Source of the DNA: Rhipidocladum racemiflorum
Taxonomy: Eukaryota; Streptophyta; Magnoliopsida; Poales; Poaceae
Length of the DNA: 64,000 nt
Assembly: GCA_036346355.1 (NCBI GenBank)
Contig: CM070591.1
Span: forward strand, 18,894,001 to 18,958,000
Direction of reading: 5' to 3'
Positions 10,443-20,999 of this stretch are shown here, piece by piece. Below the pieces are notes generated by a model. The model was not told the origin of the DNA, did not search any database, and worked only from the letters and a program-made list of their open reading frames with translations. The first letter of the stretch is position 1. Each line of letters begins with the position of its first letter. The position numbers and the translations under genes were made by a program.

Positions 10443-11756
10443 ATGAATATGATGAATAAGGTGTTCATGGAATATTTGGACAAGTTTGTCGTCGTGTTCA
10501 TAGACGATATCCTAATCTACTCCAAGACAGAGGATGAACATGCCGAACACTTAAGGCGAGTTTTGGAAAAGCTGAGGGAACAGCAACTTTTCGCCAAGTT
10601 CAGCAAGTGTGATTTTTGGAAGGACAAGGTGGAGTTTCTTGGACATGTAATGACCGCAGAGGGAGTCGCCGTGGATCCAAGCAAAGTAGAAGCTGTGTTA
10701 CATTGGGAACACCAAGACTGTGACCCAGTTCGGAGTTTCCTTGGAATGGCAGGATACTACCGCCGTTTCATCGAAGGCTTTTCGACAATCGCGAAACCTC
10801 TTACGCAATTGCTGAAGAAGGAAAAGAAGTTTGCATGGACGCCGGAATGTGAGAAAGGATTTCAGGAGCTGAAGAAGCGATTGACATCAGCACCAGTGTT
10901 AGTTCTACCGGATGTTGCTCAAAGCTTCGATATTTATTGTGACGCATCGCGCCAAGGACTTGGATGTGTGCTGATGCAGAATGGAAAGGTCGTCGCTTAT
11001 GCATCAAGGCAGTTGAGGCCGCATGAGGGAAATTATCCGACACATGACCTAGAGTTAGCTGCCGTAGTGCATGCTTTGAAGATATGGCGTCACTATCTGA
11101 TTGGAAACAGATGTGAAGTATATACGGATCATAAGAGCCTTAAGTACATATTCACCCAGTCGGATCTGAATATGAGGCAAAGGAGATGGCTAGAGTTGAT
11201 CAAGGACTATAATGTTGGAATCCATTACCATCCCGGGAAGGCCAACGTAGTAGCCGATGCCCTGAGTCGGAAAAGCCATACCGTGAGTACGTTGCTAGCC
11301 ACAAGTCAGGATGAGTTATGTGAGGATTTCCAGAAAATGAGGATTGAGGTAGTACCTAGCGGATTCTTGGCCGCATTAGAAGTAAAGCCTACCCTAGAGG
11401 ATCAGATCCGAGAAGGACAGAAGGATGATGACAGGATCCGTAGGATTAAGTCCAAAAAGGAGGAAGGCAAGGCAGAGGACTTCAAGTTGGATGAGCAAGG
11501 CACGTTGTGGATGAAGGATCGCGTTTGTGTGCCTAACAAAAAGGAGTTAAAGCAACTGATTCTAGAAGAAGCCCATGACTCCAAGTACTCGATTCATCCT
11601 GGAAGCGCCAAGATGTATCAGGATCTGAAGGAGAGATTCTGGTGGCCGAGTATGAAATGTGAAGTTGCCGAGCATGTTGCATTGTGCGACGTATGCCAGA
11701 GAGTCAAGGCAATGCATCAGAGACCAGCAGGATTGCTACAAATTGAAGATACCTGA
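10443..11756 (+). CDS. Tekay-1 RT palm/thumb, RNase H and integrase N-terminus (long open segment)
   Basis: A 437-codon open segment. RT: FVVVFIDDILIYSK carries the two catalytic Asp residues (about 10497-10514), followed by CDFWKDKVEFLGHVM and the thumb/connection (FLGMAGYYRRFIEGF). RNase H: FDIYCDASRQGLGCVLMQ (Asp), THDLELAAVVHALKIWRHYL (Glu), VYTDHKSLKYIF (Asp) and NVVADALSRK (Asp). Integrase zinc domain: EEAHDSKYSIHPGSAKMY, then CDVCQRVKAMHQR. All catalytic residues are present. The frame ends where the expected GCCGCTGAA near 11740 is shortened to AATTGAA. The ATG is not a biological start; this is one piece of a Gag-Pol polyprotein. Confidence 0.9.
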   Translation: MNMMNKVFMEYLDKFVVVFIDDILIYSKTEDEHAEHLRRVLEKLREQQLFAKFSKCDFWKDKVEFLGHVMTAEGVAVDPSKVEAVLHWEHQDCDPVRSFLGMAGYYRRFIEGFSTIAKPLTQLLKKEKKFAWTPECEKGFQELKKRLTSAPVLVLPDVAQSFDIYCDASRQGLGCVLMQNGKVVAYASRQLRPHEGNYPTHDLELAAVVHALKIWRHYLIGNRCEVYTDHKSLKYIFTQSDLNMRQRRWLELIKDYNVGIHYHPGKANVVADALSRKSHTVSTLLATSQDELCEDFQKMRIEVVPSGFLAALEVKPTLEDQIREGQKDDDRIRRIKSKKEEGKAEDFKLDEQGTLWMKDRVCVPNKKELKQLILEEAHDSKYSIHPGSAKMYQDLKERFWWPSMKCEVAEHVALCDVCQRVKAMHQRPAGLLQIEDT

Positions 11757-12450
11757 GTGGAAGTGGGAGGAAATCGGAATGGATTTCATTACCGGTTTGC
11801 CGAAGACTCAAGGAGGTTATGACTCCATATGGGTTATAGTGGATCGCTTGACTAAAGTAGCCCATTTTATCCCCGTGAAGACCACTTACTCGGGAGATAA
11901 ATTAGCAGAGTTGTACATGATCAGGATTGTTTGTTTGCACGGAGTGCCAAAGAGGATTGTATCGGACAGAGGTACCCAATTTACCTCTAGGTTCTGGAAT
12001 AAGTTGCATGTAGCCATGGGAACCCGTTTGAACTTCAAGATGTGACTTATCATCCACAGACGGATGGACAGATCGAAAGAGTCAACCAGATTCGAAGATA
12101 TGTTGAGAGCTTGTGCATTGGCTTATGCTACCTCTTGGGATAAGAGTTTGCCGTATGCCGAGTTTAGTTACAACAATAGTTATCAGGCTAGTTCTGAGAT
12201 GTCACCTTTGAGGCACTTTGTATGGTCGACCACTGTCGGACGCCATTGAATTGGAATGAGACCGTGGCGCCGTGTCTTTGGGCACGATATTCTTCAAGAG
12301 GTCAAGAAACGGTCGCCATGATTAGGGAAAGGTTGAAGATAGCCCAATCTCGACAAAAGAGTTATCTTGACAATCGTCGCCGAGATTTGAGTTTTGAACC
12401 GTAAGACTTTGTATACCTCGAGTTACGCCTCTCGGGGGAGTTAAGAGGTT
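11752..12450 (+). pseudogene. Tekay-1 integrase core (broken)
   Basis: Integrase catalytic core with WKWEEIGMDFITGLPKTQGG (first Asp), IWVIVDRLTKVAHFIPV, VSDRGTQFTSRFW (second Asp) and, after a frame break near 12040, the HPQTDGQ region with the Glu (ERxNQ). It continues through DMLRACALAYA and SLPYAEFSYNNSYQ. Later frame changes separate IRERLKIAQSRQKSYLDNRR. It inserts cDNA into the genome when intact; here it carries at least three indels, several next to CTG/CCG triplets. Confidence 0.85.
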
Positions 12451-12532
12451 CCATGCCAAAGGGAAACTTGCACCCGTTATGTTGGACCATTTAAGATTTT
12501 GAGCATGAGGCGAAGTTGCTTATCAGCTGGAG

Positions 12533-12823
12533 TTGCCACAGTCGTTAGCAGGAGTACATGACATATTCCATGTGTCCCAGTTGAAGAAGTGTCTCCGAGT
12601 TCCTGAGGAACAGACATCGCTAGAGTCAATCGAGTTGCAAGAGGACTTGACTTATAAGGAACATCCTGTGAGGATTCTAGACACAATGGATCGAGAAACT
12701 AGAAACAAGTCAACTCGTTTCTGTAGAGTTCAGTGGAGCAACCATGCAGAGAGCGAAGCGACTTGGGAGCGCGAAGAGGATTTGAAGAAAGAATTTCCAA
12801 ACCTGTTCTGTAGTAAGCCCTGA
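12533..12823 (+). pseudogene. Tekay-1 integrase C-terminus with chromodomain-like tail
   Basis: Reads LAGVHDIFHVSQLKKCLRVP, then YKEHPVRILDTMDRETRN and FCRVQWSNHAESEATWERE. It ends at LFCSKP and a TGA at 12821. The pattern (PxxILD, then VQW, then EATWE) is that of the chromodomain at the end of chromovirus integrases, thought to direct insertion to particular chromatin. This supports the Tekay/Del assignment. The frame is open here but is separated from the integrase core by frameshifts. Confidence 0.85.
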
Positions 12824-12845
12824 ATCTCGGGGACGAGATTCTATT

Positions 12846-12857
12846 AAGGGGGGGAGG
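12846..12857 (+). promoter_or_regulatory. Tekay-1 polypurine tract
   Basis: AAGGGGGGGAGG directly before the 3' LTR start; plus-strand primer site. Confidence 0.9.
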
Positions 12858-12859
12858 TT

Positions 12860-15800
12860 TGTAACACCCCAAAATTTTACTTTTCCTAAACTCATGTGTG
12901 ATTTGGCACTTTGGTGAATTTTTGGAATTTTCTGGAATTTATTTGGATTTATTTGGAATTTATTTGAATTTATTCCATTTTGAAATAATTAAAGAATTTA
13001 ATTTTGCAAATAAAATTTTGTTGGAAATATTTTATTTGAGTCCAAAATGATCCAAAGTATTTTCCAGAATTTTTAGAATTTTTCGAGTCATTTGCTATTT
13101 TTAATGAATTAAATGAATTACTAGGAATTATTTTAAATATTAAATCATTTGGAAAATCAAACTCGGGTCAAATCGTTTCATCCGATCGAGCCCGAAGTCA
13201 GACTCGTGTTCGAGTCCGACCAGCCACGTGACTCGACCGAACCCACTCCTAACCCTAATCAATCCCAACCGCTGGATCAAGATCCAACTACCGAGATCCG
13301 CCGACTTCGACCGAGCCAGATCCGCCGGATCCGATCGCGCCCGTGCGATCGGGGCCGTTGATCGCGCCACGTGGGCGGCTGCGATTGCGTCTTCCCGTCG
13401 TGTCCGAGCCGGACTCCGCCGGTGAGCGCCGCCGTGGCAAACTAGGGTTCCGCCGAGCACGCCTCCGGCTATTTAATGCCCGGATCGCACCGAGGATCGC
13501 CATCCCACGCCGGTCCGAAACCCTAGCTCACGCCGCTAGGATCCCCACCGTCTCGGCCGCTATTGCTCGCCGGAGTTGGTAAAGCACTCCGCCGGTTTCG
13601 CGCCGTTCCGCCACCGTCGCCATCCTCCGCCGACGTTGACCCAGATTCAGATCCCTTGCGTCAAGGCGCACTGCGTGCCTACCATCCACTTCGCCGGAGG
13701 GCCTGCCAGCCGTCGGGCGTGTCATCGTCATCGACTCCGGCGCCAAGCCGCCGCCGCGCCATTGCCGTCGCTCGAGCTATCTCGGCCGTCCGATCAAGAT
13801 CGCACGATCCGAGATCTTGCCACGCCATCGCCGCGGTGAGGTTTCGTTATTTATCTCTAGATTCAATCTCAACCATTGGATCTAAATCCAACGGTCCCAG
13901 ATTAACCGCGTTCACCCCAAACGCGTAACACCAGATTCAATGCAGCCGTTGATTTTCAAATCAACGGCCTAGATCTAGCCACGTGGCCGTAAGGCCAACC
14001 GCCGCGCCATGGGCCGGGCCAGCGAGAGAACGTGTCTCGACACGCCCGCATGTCGCGCCCGACCTAATCGCACCATGACGTCCACGATGACGCCATGGCG
14101 CCCGCATGTCGCTGGTCGTCCCAGCCGGCGCCGACGCCAAGAATGACGCCACGAGTCCCACTGCCGCCACTGCGGCCGAGCCCCGCCGACGCCGATGACG
14201 CTACCCGAGTGGTCCCACATGTCGCCTCACCGAAGCCGTGGACCGGTCCACCGTGGACCGAATCGCCGTGAGTGAGCCCATGAGCCGGTGACGCCACCAG
14301 CCAATCAGGAGCCGACACGTGTCCATGATGACGCAATAATTAATTTCCGAAAGAAAATGATTTATTAATTCGAATAATGATTTCAGATTTTGTTTCAAAC
14401 TTCAAACGCTTATAACTTTTGCGTTTCAACTCCGATTTGAGCGATTCAAATTTCTAAATTTGTATAAAATTGAGATCTACCTGAATATAAATTTTATTTA
14501 ATTTTTGGACTAAAGTTTTTCTCTGCAAAATTATTTAATTGATTATTTAAACTTTAATAAATCATAACTTTTGCGTTTTAACTCCAAATTTGATTTATTC
14601 CAGTTTCTAAAAATCCAGAAAATTATGTTCTCTCTGTTTATGGATTTTATTTGGAGTTTTGGGATCTTTTGCCTAGTGTTTATTTGTGTATTTGCTATTT
14701 GCACGCTTTACGAGTAGACGTTGAAGTGCCGAAGGATTCGAAGGAGAAGTGTTGACTCAGGATCCAACTCAAGACCAAGAGCAAGTACTTTTTGAAGGCA
14801 AGTTGTGCTTTGACCATGTTGATCCTATTTCGAAATCTATTTTGATTTAAACTATTGCATGCTAGTTCAATTAGAAAAATACTTTGTTTAAACATGGGGG
14901 TTAGATAAATACCAATTTGCTATATGACACCTTGATTATCTAAGTATGTGCCATGACCCTTTGTCACCCTAGTTGTGGTTTACTAGTTGGACATTATTAA
15001 ATTGCCAACATGGGTTTAGACCGTTGTAGTATCTTTGCTTAGACACACTACGTGCTCATGACATGATTTTGGACGATCAAATGCTAATATGGACTTAATG
15101 ATATATTGAACCTGTTTTGGAAAAGTATCATGTGATGTTGATGGCACGTGGTGCATGGTAATCAAGCGGGGTTTGATAAACGATTTCGGCCAGGGCATGT
15201 GGCAAGAGTAATCAGTGGGCCATTGTGGCATTGGGAGTGTTGATTTGGTTTTCGGGTAGTCTTGCCCTGGTCACTCTAAGGACTTAACCTTGCAAGCCTT
15301 TGAACTGGGTCATACTTGCAACCACATGGCTGGAATGGGACGGCCCTAGTTGACTAAGTCGCTAAGGACTCACTTGTGGAGCCTCAGTGGTGTCGATTAC
15401 ACCGTTTGTGTGATTATGCGGGAGCGTATCGTGGCTGTGGCCAGGTACCCATCTAACGGTGTGTTGGTCCCATACTTCGCCTTGGCTAAGGGAAGGGATG
15501 GTGTAGAGCACGAACCGGAGAGGACCACCTGTGTTGTTTGAGGCTTCCGAAAGGCTTTGTTACGGGAACTCGCCTTTGTGGTGTTTGACTGTATCTTGTG
15601 GGTAAAGTGCATAACCTCTGCAGAGTGTAGAATCTATTTGAATAGCCGAGTCCACGGTACTGGACAATGCTCGGGAATTACAGTCAAGGGTTAGACTTTC
15701 TGAAAATAACTTTGGATTTGAAAGGTTGGATTGGTTTACTAATGAAGATGATGAAAATGTGGTTTAGGATGGGGAAAATGTTTATTAAAACTTCTTGAAA

Positions 15801-16336
15801 AGTTATTTACGCTTTACTGATTTCTACTACTTTCGAATCTACTTTTATTACTTGTCAAAAGTCAAGTTTACATAATTATACCTTGAGCTATTCCTTTGTA
15901 CCAAGCCATGCATATAGTATATTAGCTTGCATTCTGTGCATGACTTGCTGAGTACCAAGTACTCACCCTTGCCTCAACACAATACCAGTTGAAGAGGAGA
16001 TTACGCCAGTTTCGGAGGAAGATTTCCAAGAAGACCCGTCTACTTAGGGATGCGAGCCCGATCGGTTGCACTGTGGTATCTTTGGATGGCGCCACGAAGT
16101 TATTTGATTTTCCGCTGCTATTATTTCTCTTTTAATAAGTTCTGCCTTGCAAGGCATATATTTGTAACTCGGCCATAAGGTCGAGTAACCCTTTGATTAT
16201 TTAAATAAAGTACTTTGATAGTATCGTTTGGTATGATTGTGATATATACCGATGTTAAGACTGTGTGCACTAGCGCGTTCCTGGACTAGTGCTGAATACA
16301 CAGAGGGTCCGGATTTGCAAATTCGGGGTCCCGACA
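12860..16336 (+). repeat. Tekay-1 3' LTR
   Basis: 3477 bp, TGTAACACCCC to GGGTCCCGACA. About 300 bp of AT-rich sequence (14337-14640) matches the 5' LTR (5877-6183) with only two visible differences. GC/CNG-rich parts differ by many small indels and swaps. Confidence 0.95.
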
Positions 16337-16341
16337 TTTTG
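16337..16341 (+). other. Target-site duplication of Tekay-1 (right)
   Basis: TTTTG directly after CCCGACA; pairs with 4377-4381. Confidence 0.95.
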
Positions 16342-16391
16342 CTTTTATTCGGGGAGAAATTGGGATTGTTCATCCAATGGGTTTGTTTTGA
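16342..16391 (+). pseudogene. Copia-1 RNase H, last codons
   Basis: Resumes the Copia-1 frame after Tekay-1. With one TTTTG removed, the reading continues from SSRF into AFIRGEIGIVHPMGLF and stops at TGA 16389-16391. Confidence 0.8.
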
Positions 16392-17500
16392 GGGGGAGTT
16401 TCCTTGTGAAGTTTTTTCACTTGATGAGCTTGCTTTATCATATTTCTTTATATATTATATAGTTCAGCTAATATATGATAATCTAAATTGTCTCAGTTGA
16501 ACTAAAAATAACATTGCGGAATTCCTTGGACTGATTGCCTATTGCTAAATACTCTGTGATATCTTACGCTTCTAGGCATGATATTGAATCTTCTTGACAA
16601 ATTTGGGCTATGAAGCAAGTGTGTTTTCAGATTTACTCTTTCAAAAGACCTTTTAATCTCTTGCATGTTTACAATCAAAGAAAAAGAAAAGAAAAGAAAA
16701 GAAAAGAGAATTGATAAAAAAAGGGGGTTGTTAAAAGCAAAAGCCTCAAGTTATGTGCTTCGGGCATACTTTCCCTAAACAGATAAGATGTATACTTCAA
16801 GCATGCCATTCCCTCAAGATAAGATGTATGCTTCAAGCATGCCACTCCTAGAAAATAACAGAAGTATGCTTCAAGCATGCCACATGTAGTTTATTGTTCA
16901 AAGATTAAAATTGTTTACTAGATTGTAGTTGAAACTACTTGCTCGCCCTAAGTTGTTATTTGCTTCAATTTTGAGTTTTGCTTTTTCTGCTAAGATCTTG
17001 CTTAGTACTTGGCTATAGTTAACTGAACTAAGATTGAAATGCATGTCATTCCCTAACCTATTAAAATCACATCAAGTTCATGTATTTTGCATATTATGTG
17101 ATATATAAGGTTATATGATCGAATGAGCTCATCTTTTTCTATCTTGGCACTCCTTTGTTTCTCCTTATGAAATCATTGCTACAGGGAAAATTCTGAACTT
17201 GTTTTTCTCTCTTTTGTACTCTTGATGAATCCATTGTCAAAGGGGGATAAGTTTAAGGAAAAATAGGGAGAAGTTTTTTGAATTTTTGAGAAGTTCGGAG
17301 TTTGGAGTATTTTGGAGTTTTTGGGCACATTGCACATTCACACACATTTTTCTTCTTATGATGAGATTTTTCGTATTTTCACCCAGGGAGAGTTTTTACT
17401 TGCATATTGGTAAAAGGGGAGATTCCTTGGTCTGTTCAAAAATCCTTTTGTGAAGTGAATGCCAATGTTCAATTCTAAGTGCTGTTGCCAATGTTTTCAT
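16392..17500 (+). other. Copia-1 3' non-coding region
   Basis: AT-rich, no convincing gene. It holds an (AAAAG)n-like purine stretch at about 16678-16710 and three copies of an 18-bp motif TATGCTTCAAGCATGCCA (16791, 16827, 16865; the first is slightly degenerate), each containing a short dyad. SIRE-type elements often carry a long region or a decayed env-like ORF here; nothing env-like could be read. Confidence 0.7.
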
Positions 17501-17510
17501 CAAGGGGGGA
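17501..17510 (+). promoter_or_regulatory. Copia-1 polypurine tract
   Basis: CAAGGGGGGA directly before the 3' LTR. Confidence 0.85.
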
Positions 17511-17511
17511 T

Positions 17512-19311
17512 TGTGAAATCATGTCCTGAAAAATTGGGTTAAAGAATTGAATTTAAAAAATGTGTTTTGTGCATGTGTTCGACAATTTGACAAAAAACAG
17601 TGTCTCTTGAGCGCCGTACTGAATTTCAGAAAAACAGTAAGTTTTCCTTTTGCGCCAGACCGTTTCTTGAGGCTACGCCGGACCAAACTTTTGGTCCGCC
17701 GTGAAAGAGTTTTTGATGGCTGTTTCTACATGCACGTCAGACCAAATTTTTGGTCCGTCGTGAACGGCATTTTGAAGCTTGTTTTTGCATGTACGTCGGA
17801 CTGATTTTTGTTTAGTCCATTGTGAACATGTTTTTGTGTCGGACCAAGTTTGACAAAAACAGTAAGTTTTTATGTTACGCCGGACTATGCACGCCGGACC
17901 AAATTTTCGGTCCGTCGTGAACGCATTTTTGAGCGTTGTTTTTGCATGTACGTCGGACCGATTTTTTGGTCCGTCATGAACGTGTTTTTGAACATGTTTG
18001 CCTTGAATTAAACTGAGATTTTTGCGTGTACGCCGGACCGAGTTTTTGGTCCATCGTGAGTTGCACCGGACCGGTGCTTGGTCCGGCGTGAATGGTCTTT
18101 TGCTCGATTAGGGTTTTGAGTAATTTTGGAATTGAATTTTGGTTTGAATTTGAGATTATGAAATTCGTGAGAATTTCACGATGCTTGTTTTGAAGTGGAC
18201 TTTATGCAATGCTCGTGTGAGTAGTTGCATGGATTGACTTTGAGTCAAGTCATGGACTTGTGCTCGGATTCATTTTTGTTTGCTCATGTGCAGGTATTGC
18301 TCGAGGACGAACGTAGTCGATGACGGGACCAGAACTAGGTTCATAGAGGAACTGAGGTTCGGGACTAGGTTAAGGGAGGAACAGAGGTCTTGGTGGTCAA
18401 GGATGTCATGCGGGACGTTCGGGCTAAGAGAATGATGCACATGAAGAATGGTTAGTCACGTGAGTATGGCATGATGGTCAAACGCGTGCAAGAGTTGTTA
18501 GTCACGTGAGTGTGGCTGGGTTGCCATACGCGTGCAAGAGTTGTATTTGGCCAGGTTGGGCCAAGTAGAGTTGTGTTGAATACATACTCCTTCTAGGATT
18601 AGGAGTGGGACTCCTAGGATTAGGAGTAGGAATTGTATTCAGGGCTCTTTGTGTTTTGCACCTTTAAATAGGAGGTGTTGTCTCCTCTTGAAGGGCATCA
18701 ATCAGTTAGAGCTTTAGGGTTTGTACTCTTTTGATGGGAGTACTTTAGACAAAAAGAAATAAAGATCAATTCTTCTAGATCCTTGCGTGCTACAGTAACC
18801 ATGTTGCTACAGTGTTTCCTGTTTTGGTTCTTGTTTGCATGCTTGTTCTAATTCTAGATTGGTTTTTGTTCTTTGAGTTTCATTTTGATTTGATCTATCA
18901 AAAACCTTTCTAGGGTATTAATTTAGAGTTCCTCAAAGTCTAGTTGATTAATGTTTTGAAGATCTTGTTTAATCTTGAAGTTTTGATTAGATCAATTCTA
19001 GTCATATTCTGTCACAGCAAGATTGTGAGGTTCTTAACTTTTGATCCGTAAGTTTGATCGAGCTGATTCTTTTTGCGTTCGATTCGTATTGGAATCTAGT
19101 TTTTTGTGTTCAACTTTCAGATAGATATGACGGTTGAATCTTCAGGAATTCGCGTTTTACCGAACATCTGTCAATCTATTTTTGTCGAGTACGAGGCAAT
19201 TATTTGGTTTCGTTTTGGGGTGAATTTTTAATAGATCAAAATTTTGGTTTTAACTTCCGCACAATCATTCACCCCCCTTTGATTGCTTTATTCGTGTATT
19301 TCGATCATACA
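17512..19311 (+). repeat. Copia-1 3' LTR
   Basis: TGTGAAATCATG to CATACA, 1800 bp. The right part matches window bases 1-1332. It includes the inverted-repeat array at 17674-18092 and TTTAAATAGG near 18663 as a TATA candidate. Confidence 0.9.
17674..18092 (+). repeat. Array of short inverted repeats in the Copia-1 LTR
   Basis: About six to seven units built on ACGCCGGACCAAA, a T-rich loop, and TTTGGTCCGTCGTGAA: 17674, 17732, 17792 (degenerate), 17891, 17950, 18030, 18063. Each can fold into a CGGACC/GGTCCG hairpin. They lie upstream of the probable TATA box, in U3. Confidence 0.85.
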
Positions 19312-20722
19312 ACAGTGCCTAAAGATAATGTAGTAAAATTTTTAGAAATATTAGAGTTCATTTAGTGCCCTAGAAAATATAAAACATAAGAGCATATAAA
19401 GATAGTAGCACTCTCAAAATTTTTAAAAAACACACAGATATGATCATTATCTAAAAATTTAACAGCATCATTAGTATTGCCTCAGGTTCTCACACAAAAA
19501 ATTTGAAATATTTATAGCATTTTTGGATAATTTTTCTCAAATTTCTCGAATATTTTGAATGAATTTAAATTGGATCGGTTTACTGATCAGATTCAAATCT
19601 CGAATCGGCTCGAGACAGCGGAGAATTGCAATCTTTGTCGATTTTGTGAACCCTTGTTGTGATTTTTTTTTTTTTGTAAAAGGACAATTTTCAATTCAAA
19701 TTAACACCCAAACAAAAAAATTTGAGTTTGAATTGGATTTGAATCACATTCTAATTCTACTGAAATAAGATTTGGAATCAATTAAATTAATCAAACTCAA
19801 TTATACTGTGGCTCCCGAGAATTGGCATGGAATCATGCGATTGGAATTATAATTCCAAGTAGAGGATTATTTGGCTGAATCAGCGATTTCATCCCAATTA
19901 CAAAAAGAACAATACTACTGGATCCAATCTTTAACCCCTATGCTCCCCAATCGTTTGTTCCGGATCGTGCGATCTCCCGACGCTCCCGTCCTCGCATCCT
20001 GGACTACGCCGTTTGCAGCCACGCCGCCTCCCCTCCGCCTCTCCACTCCGGCCACTCGCCGACGACGCTCGACTCCACTCTCCTCCCGCGGCCTCTCTCC
20101 TCCGGCCTCGTCCTCCTACGCCGCTTCACTCTGGCCACCTCTCACCGCCGCTCGATTCCGCCCTCCTCCCCCGCCGCTCGATTCCGCCCTCCTCCCCCGC
20201 CGCTTCTGCGCAGGACCTCGAGCGCTGCTCGATTGGCCACATCCAAGCGGGGGAGGTAATCGAGGGGGCCTCAAGCGGTGGCCCAGTGCCATGAGGGCGG
20301 AAGCTAAACCGAATCGAAGGAATTCTGGACGGATTTACTCGAGGGAAAAGGGAGAAATGGAATGAAGAACTAGGGTTCTATGCTAAGAAGTAAGAACTAC
20401 TTCACGCAATTGGGCTTATATACGGTACACCGTATACCCTGCTGTTCTTACAACGGTAAATAACCCGGCAACAGTGACACAAAGTAAATTGTAAACAGGT
20501 ATTATTACTATGATTGTGAGCCTTTGGATCGAAGTCTTAACCCTTCAAGCTAAATCTGAACCGCTGATTGCACAGCACTTCAAATCGGTCTGTTTCTCTG
20601 AATTTTCAGTCGTATAGACGTGGTCCTGACACCCGGCCCCATTGGCGACGGATATGACGCCGGTCGGTGCTGGGTCAGGGATTTCGCGGCAGCCTTCCTC
20701 CTTGGCTGCGGTGAGCGGCAAC
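19312..20722. other. Unclassified sequence between Copia-1 and the hAT element
   Basis: AT-rich to about 19860, then GC-rich to about 20300, then mixed. A 164-codon Pro/Ser/Arg-rich frame (19871-20365) has no recognisable domain and looks like a composition artefact. A 26-bp unit is repeated twice at 20146-20197. A near-palindrome TATACGGTACACCGTATA lies near 20417. No element ends were recognised. Confidence 0.6.
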
Positions 20723-20730
20723 GTCGGTGC
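20723..20730 (+). other. hAT target-site duplication (left)
   Basis: GTCGGTGC, repeated exactly at 25331-25338. Eight bases is the hAT-family duplication length. Confidence 0.95.
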
Positions 20731-20945
20731 TAGGGGTGAAAACGGGTCGGGTACTACCCGGCGGGTATCGGGTACGGGTAATGTTTTTACCCGTTTTTTC
20801 GGATACGGATACGGATATTTTTTTATCGGGTCGGATACGGATAGTACCCGGATAGTTGAGCGTCGGATTCGGGTCGGATTCCGAGCGAGCACTACCCGGA
20901 CAAATACCTGAGAATCTCGGGCGGATACGGGTACCCGGGGTTCGG
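20731..20945 (+). repeat. hAT left terminal inverted repeat and subterminal repeats
   Basis: TIR 20731-20750, followed by many CGGGTA, GGATACGG and TACCCG motifs to about 20945. These are probable transposase-binding sites. Confidence 0.9.
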
Positions 20946-20999
20946 GTACCCGGGAGTATGAAATACACTCAAAAGCCCAGAGGCCACAGCCCATGAATT

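Larger units (their letters stand above)
4382..16336 (+). mobile_element. Tekay-1: full-length Tekay/Del-like Ty3/gypsy chromovirus
   Basis: Complete element of about 11.95 kb with two LTRs of about 3.5 kb (4382-7877 and 12860-16336), a TGGTATCAGAGCC primer site, a Gag-Pol region of about 5 kb and a polypurine tract. It is inserted into the Copia-1 RNase H gene with a perfect TTTTG duplication. Domain order Gag, PR, RT, RNase H, integrase, chromodomain-like tail, together with LTR size, fits Tekay/Del. The internal region (4982 bp) is about 0.7 kb shorter than in B (5675 bp) and D (5683 bp) because the ORF upstream of gag is deleted. AT-rich LTR segments are near identical between the two LTRs, which suggests a young insertion. 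Confidence 0.95.
1..19311 (+). mobile_element. Copia-1: SIRE/Opie-Ji-like Ty1/copia element, split by Tekay-1
   Basis: A Ty1/copia LTR retrotransposon whose 5' LTR starts before the window and whose 3' LTR ends at 19311. Window base 1 corresponds to base 17983 of the 3' LTR. Order seen: LTR, tRNA-Met-type primer site, gag with two zinc knuckles, protease, a short RT tail, RNase H, long AT-rich 3' region, polypurine tract, LTR. Most of integrase and RT is missing, so the copy cannot move by itself. It is interrupted at 4381/16342 by Tekay-1. The large gag with a coiled-coil-rich tail and the long 3' region fit the SIRE/Maximus lineage; that lineage call is from motif memory. The left target duplication lies outside the window. 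Confidence 0.88.

Noticed and set aside
19871..20365. 164-codon plus-strand frame as a host gene
   Set aside because: Pro/Ser/Arg-rich, overlapping open frames in this GC-rich stretch, a 26-bp tandem repeat inside, no domain and no homologous second copy.
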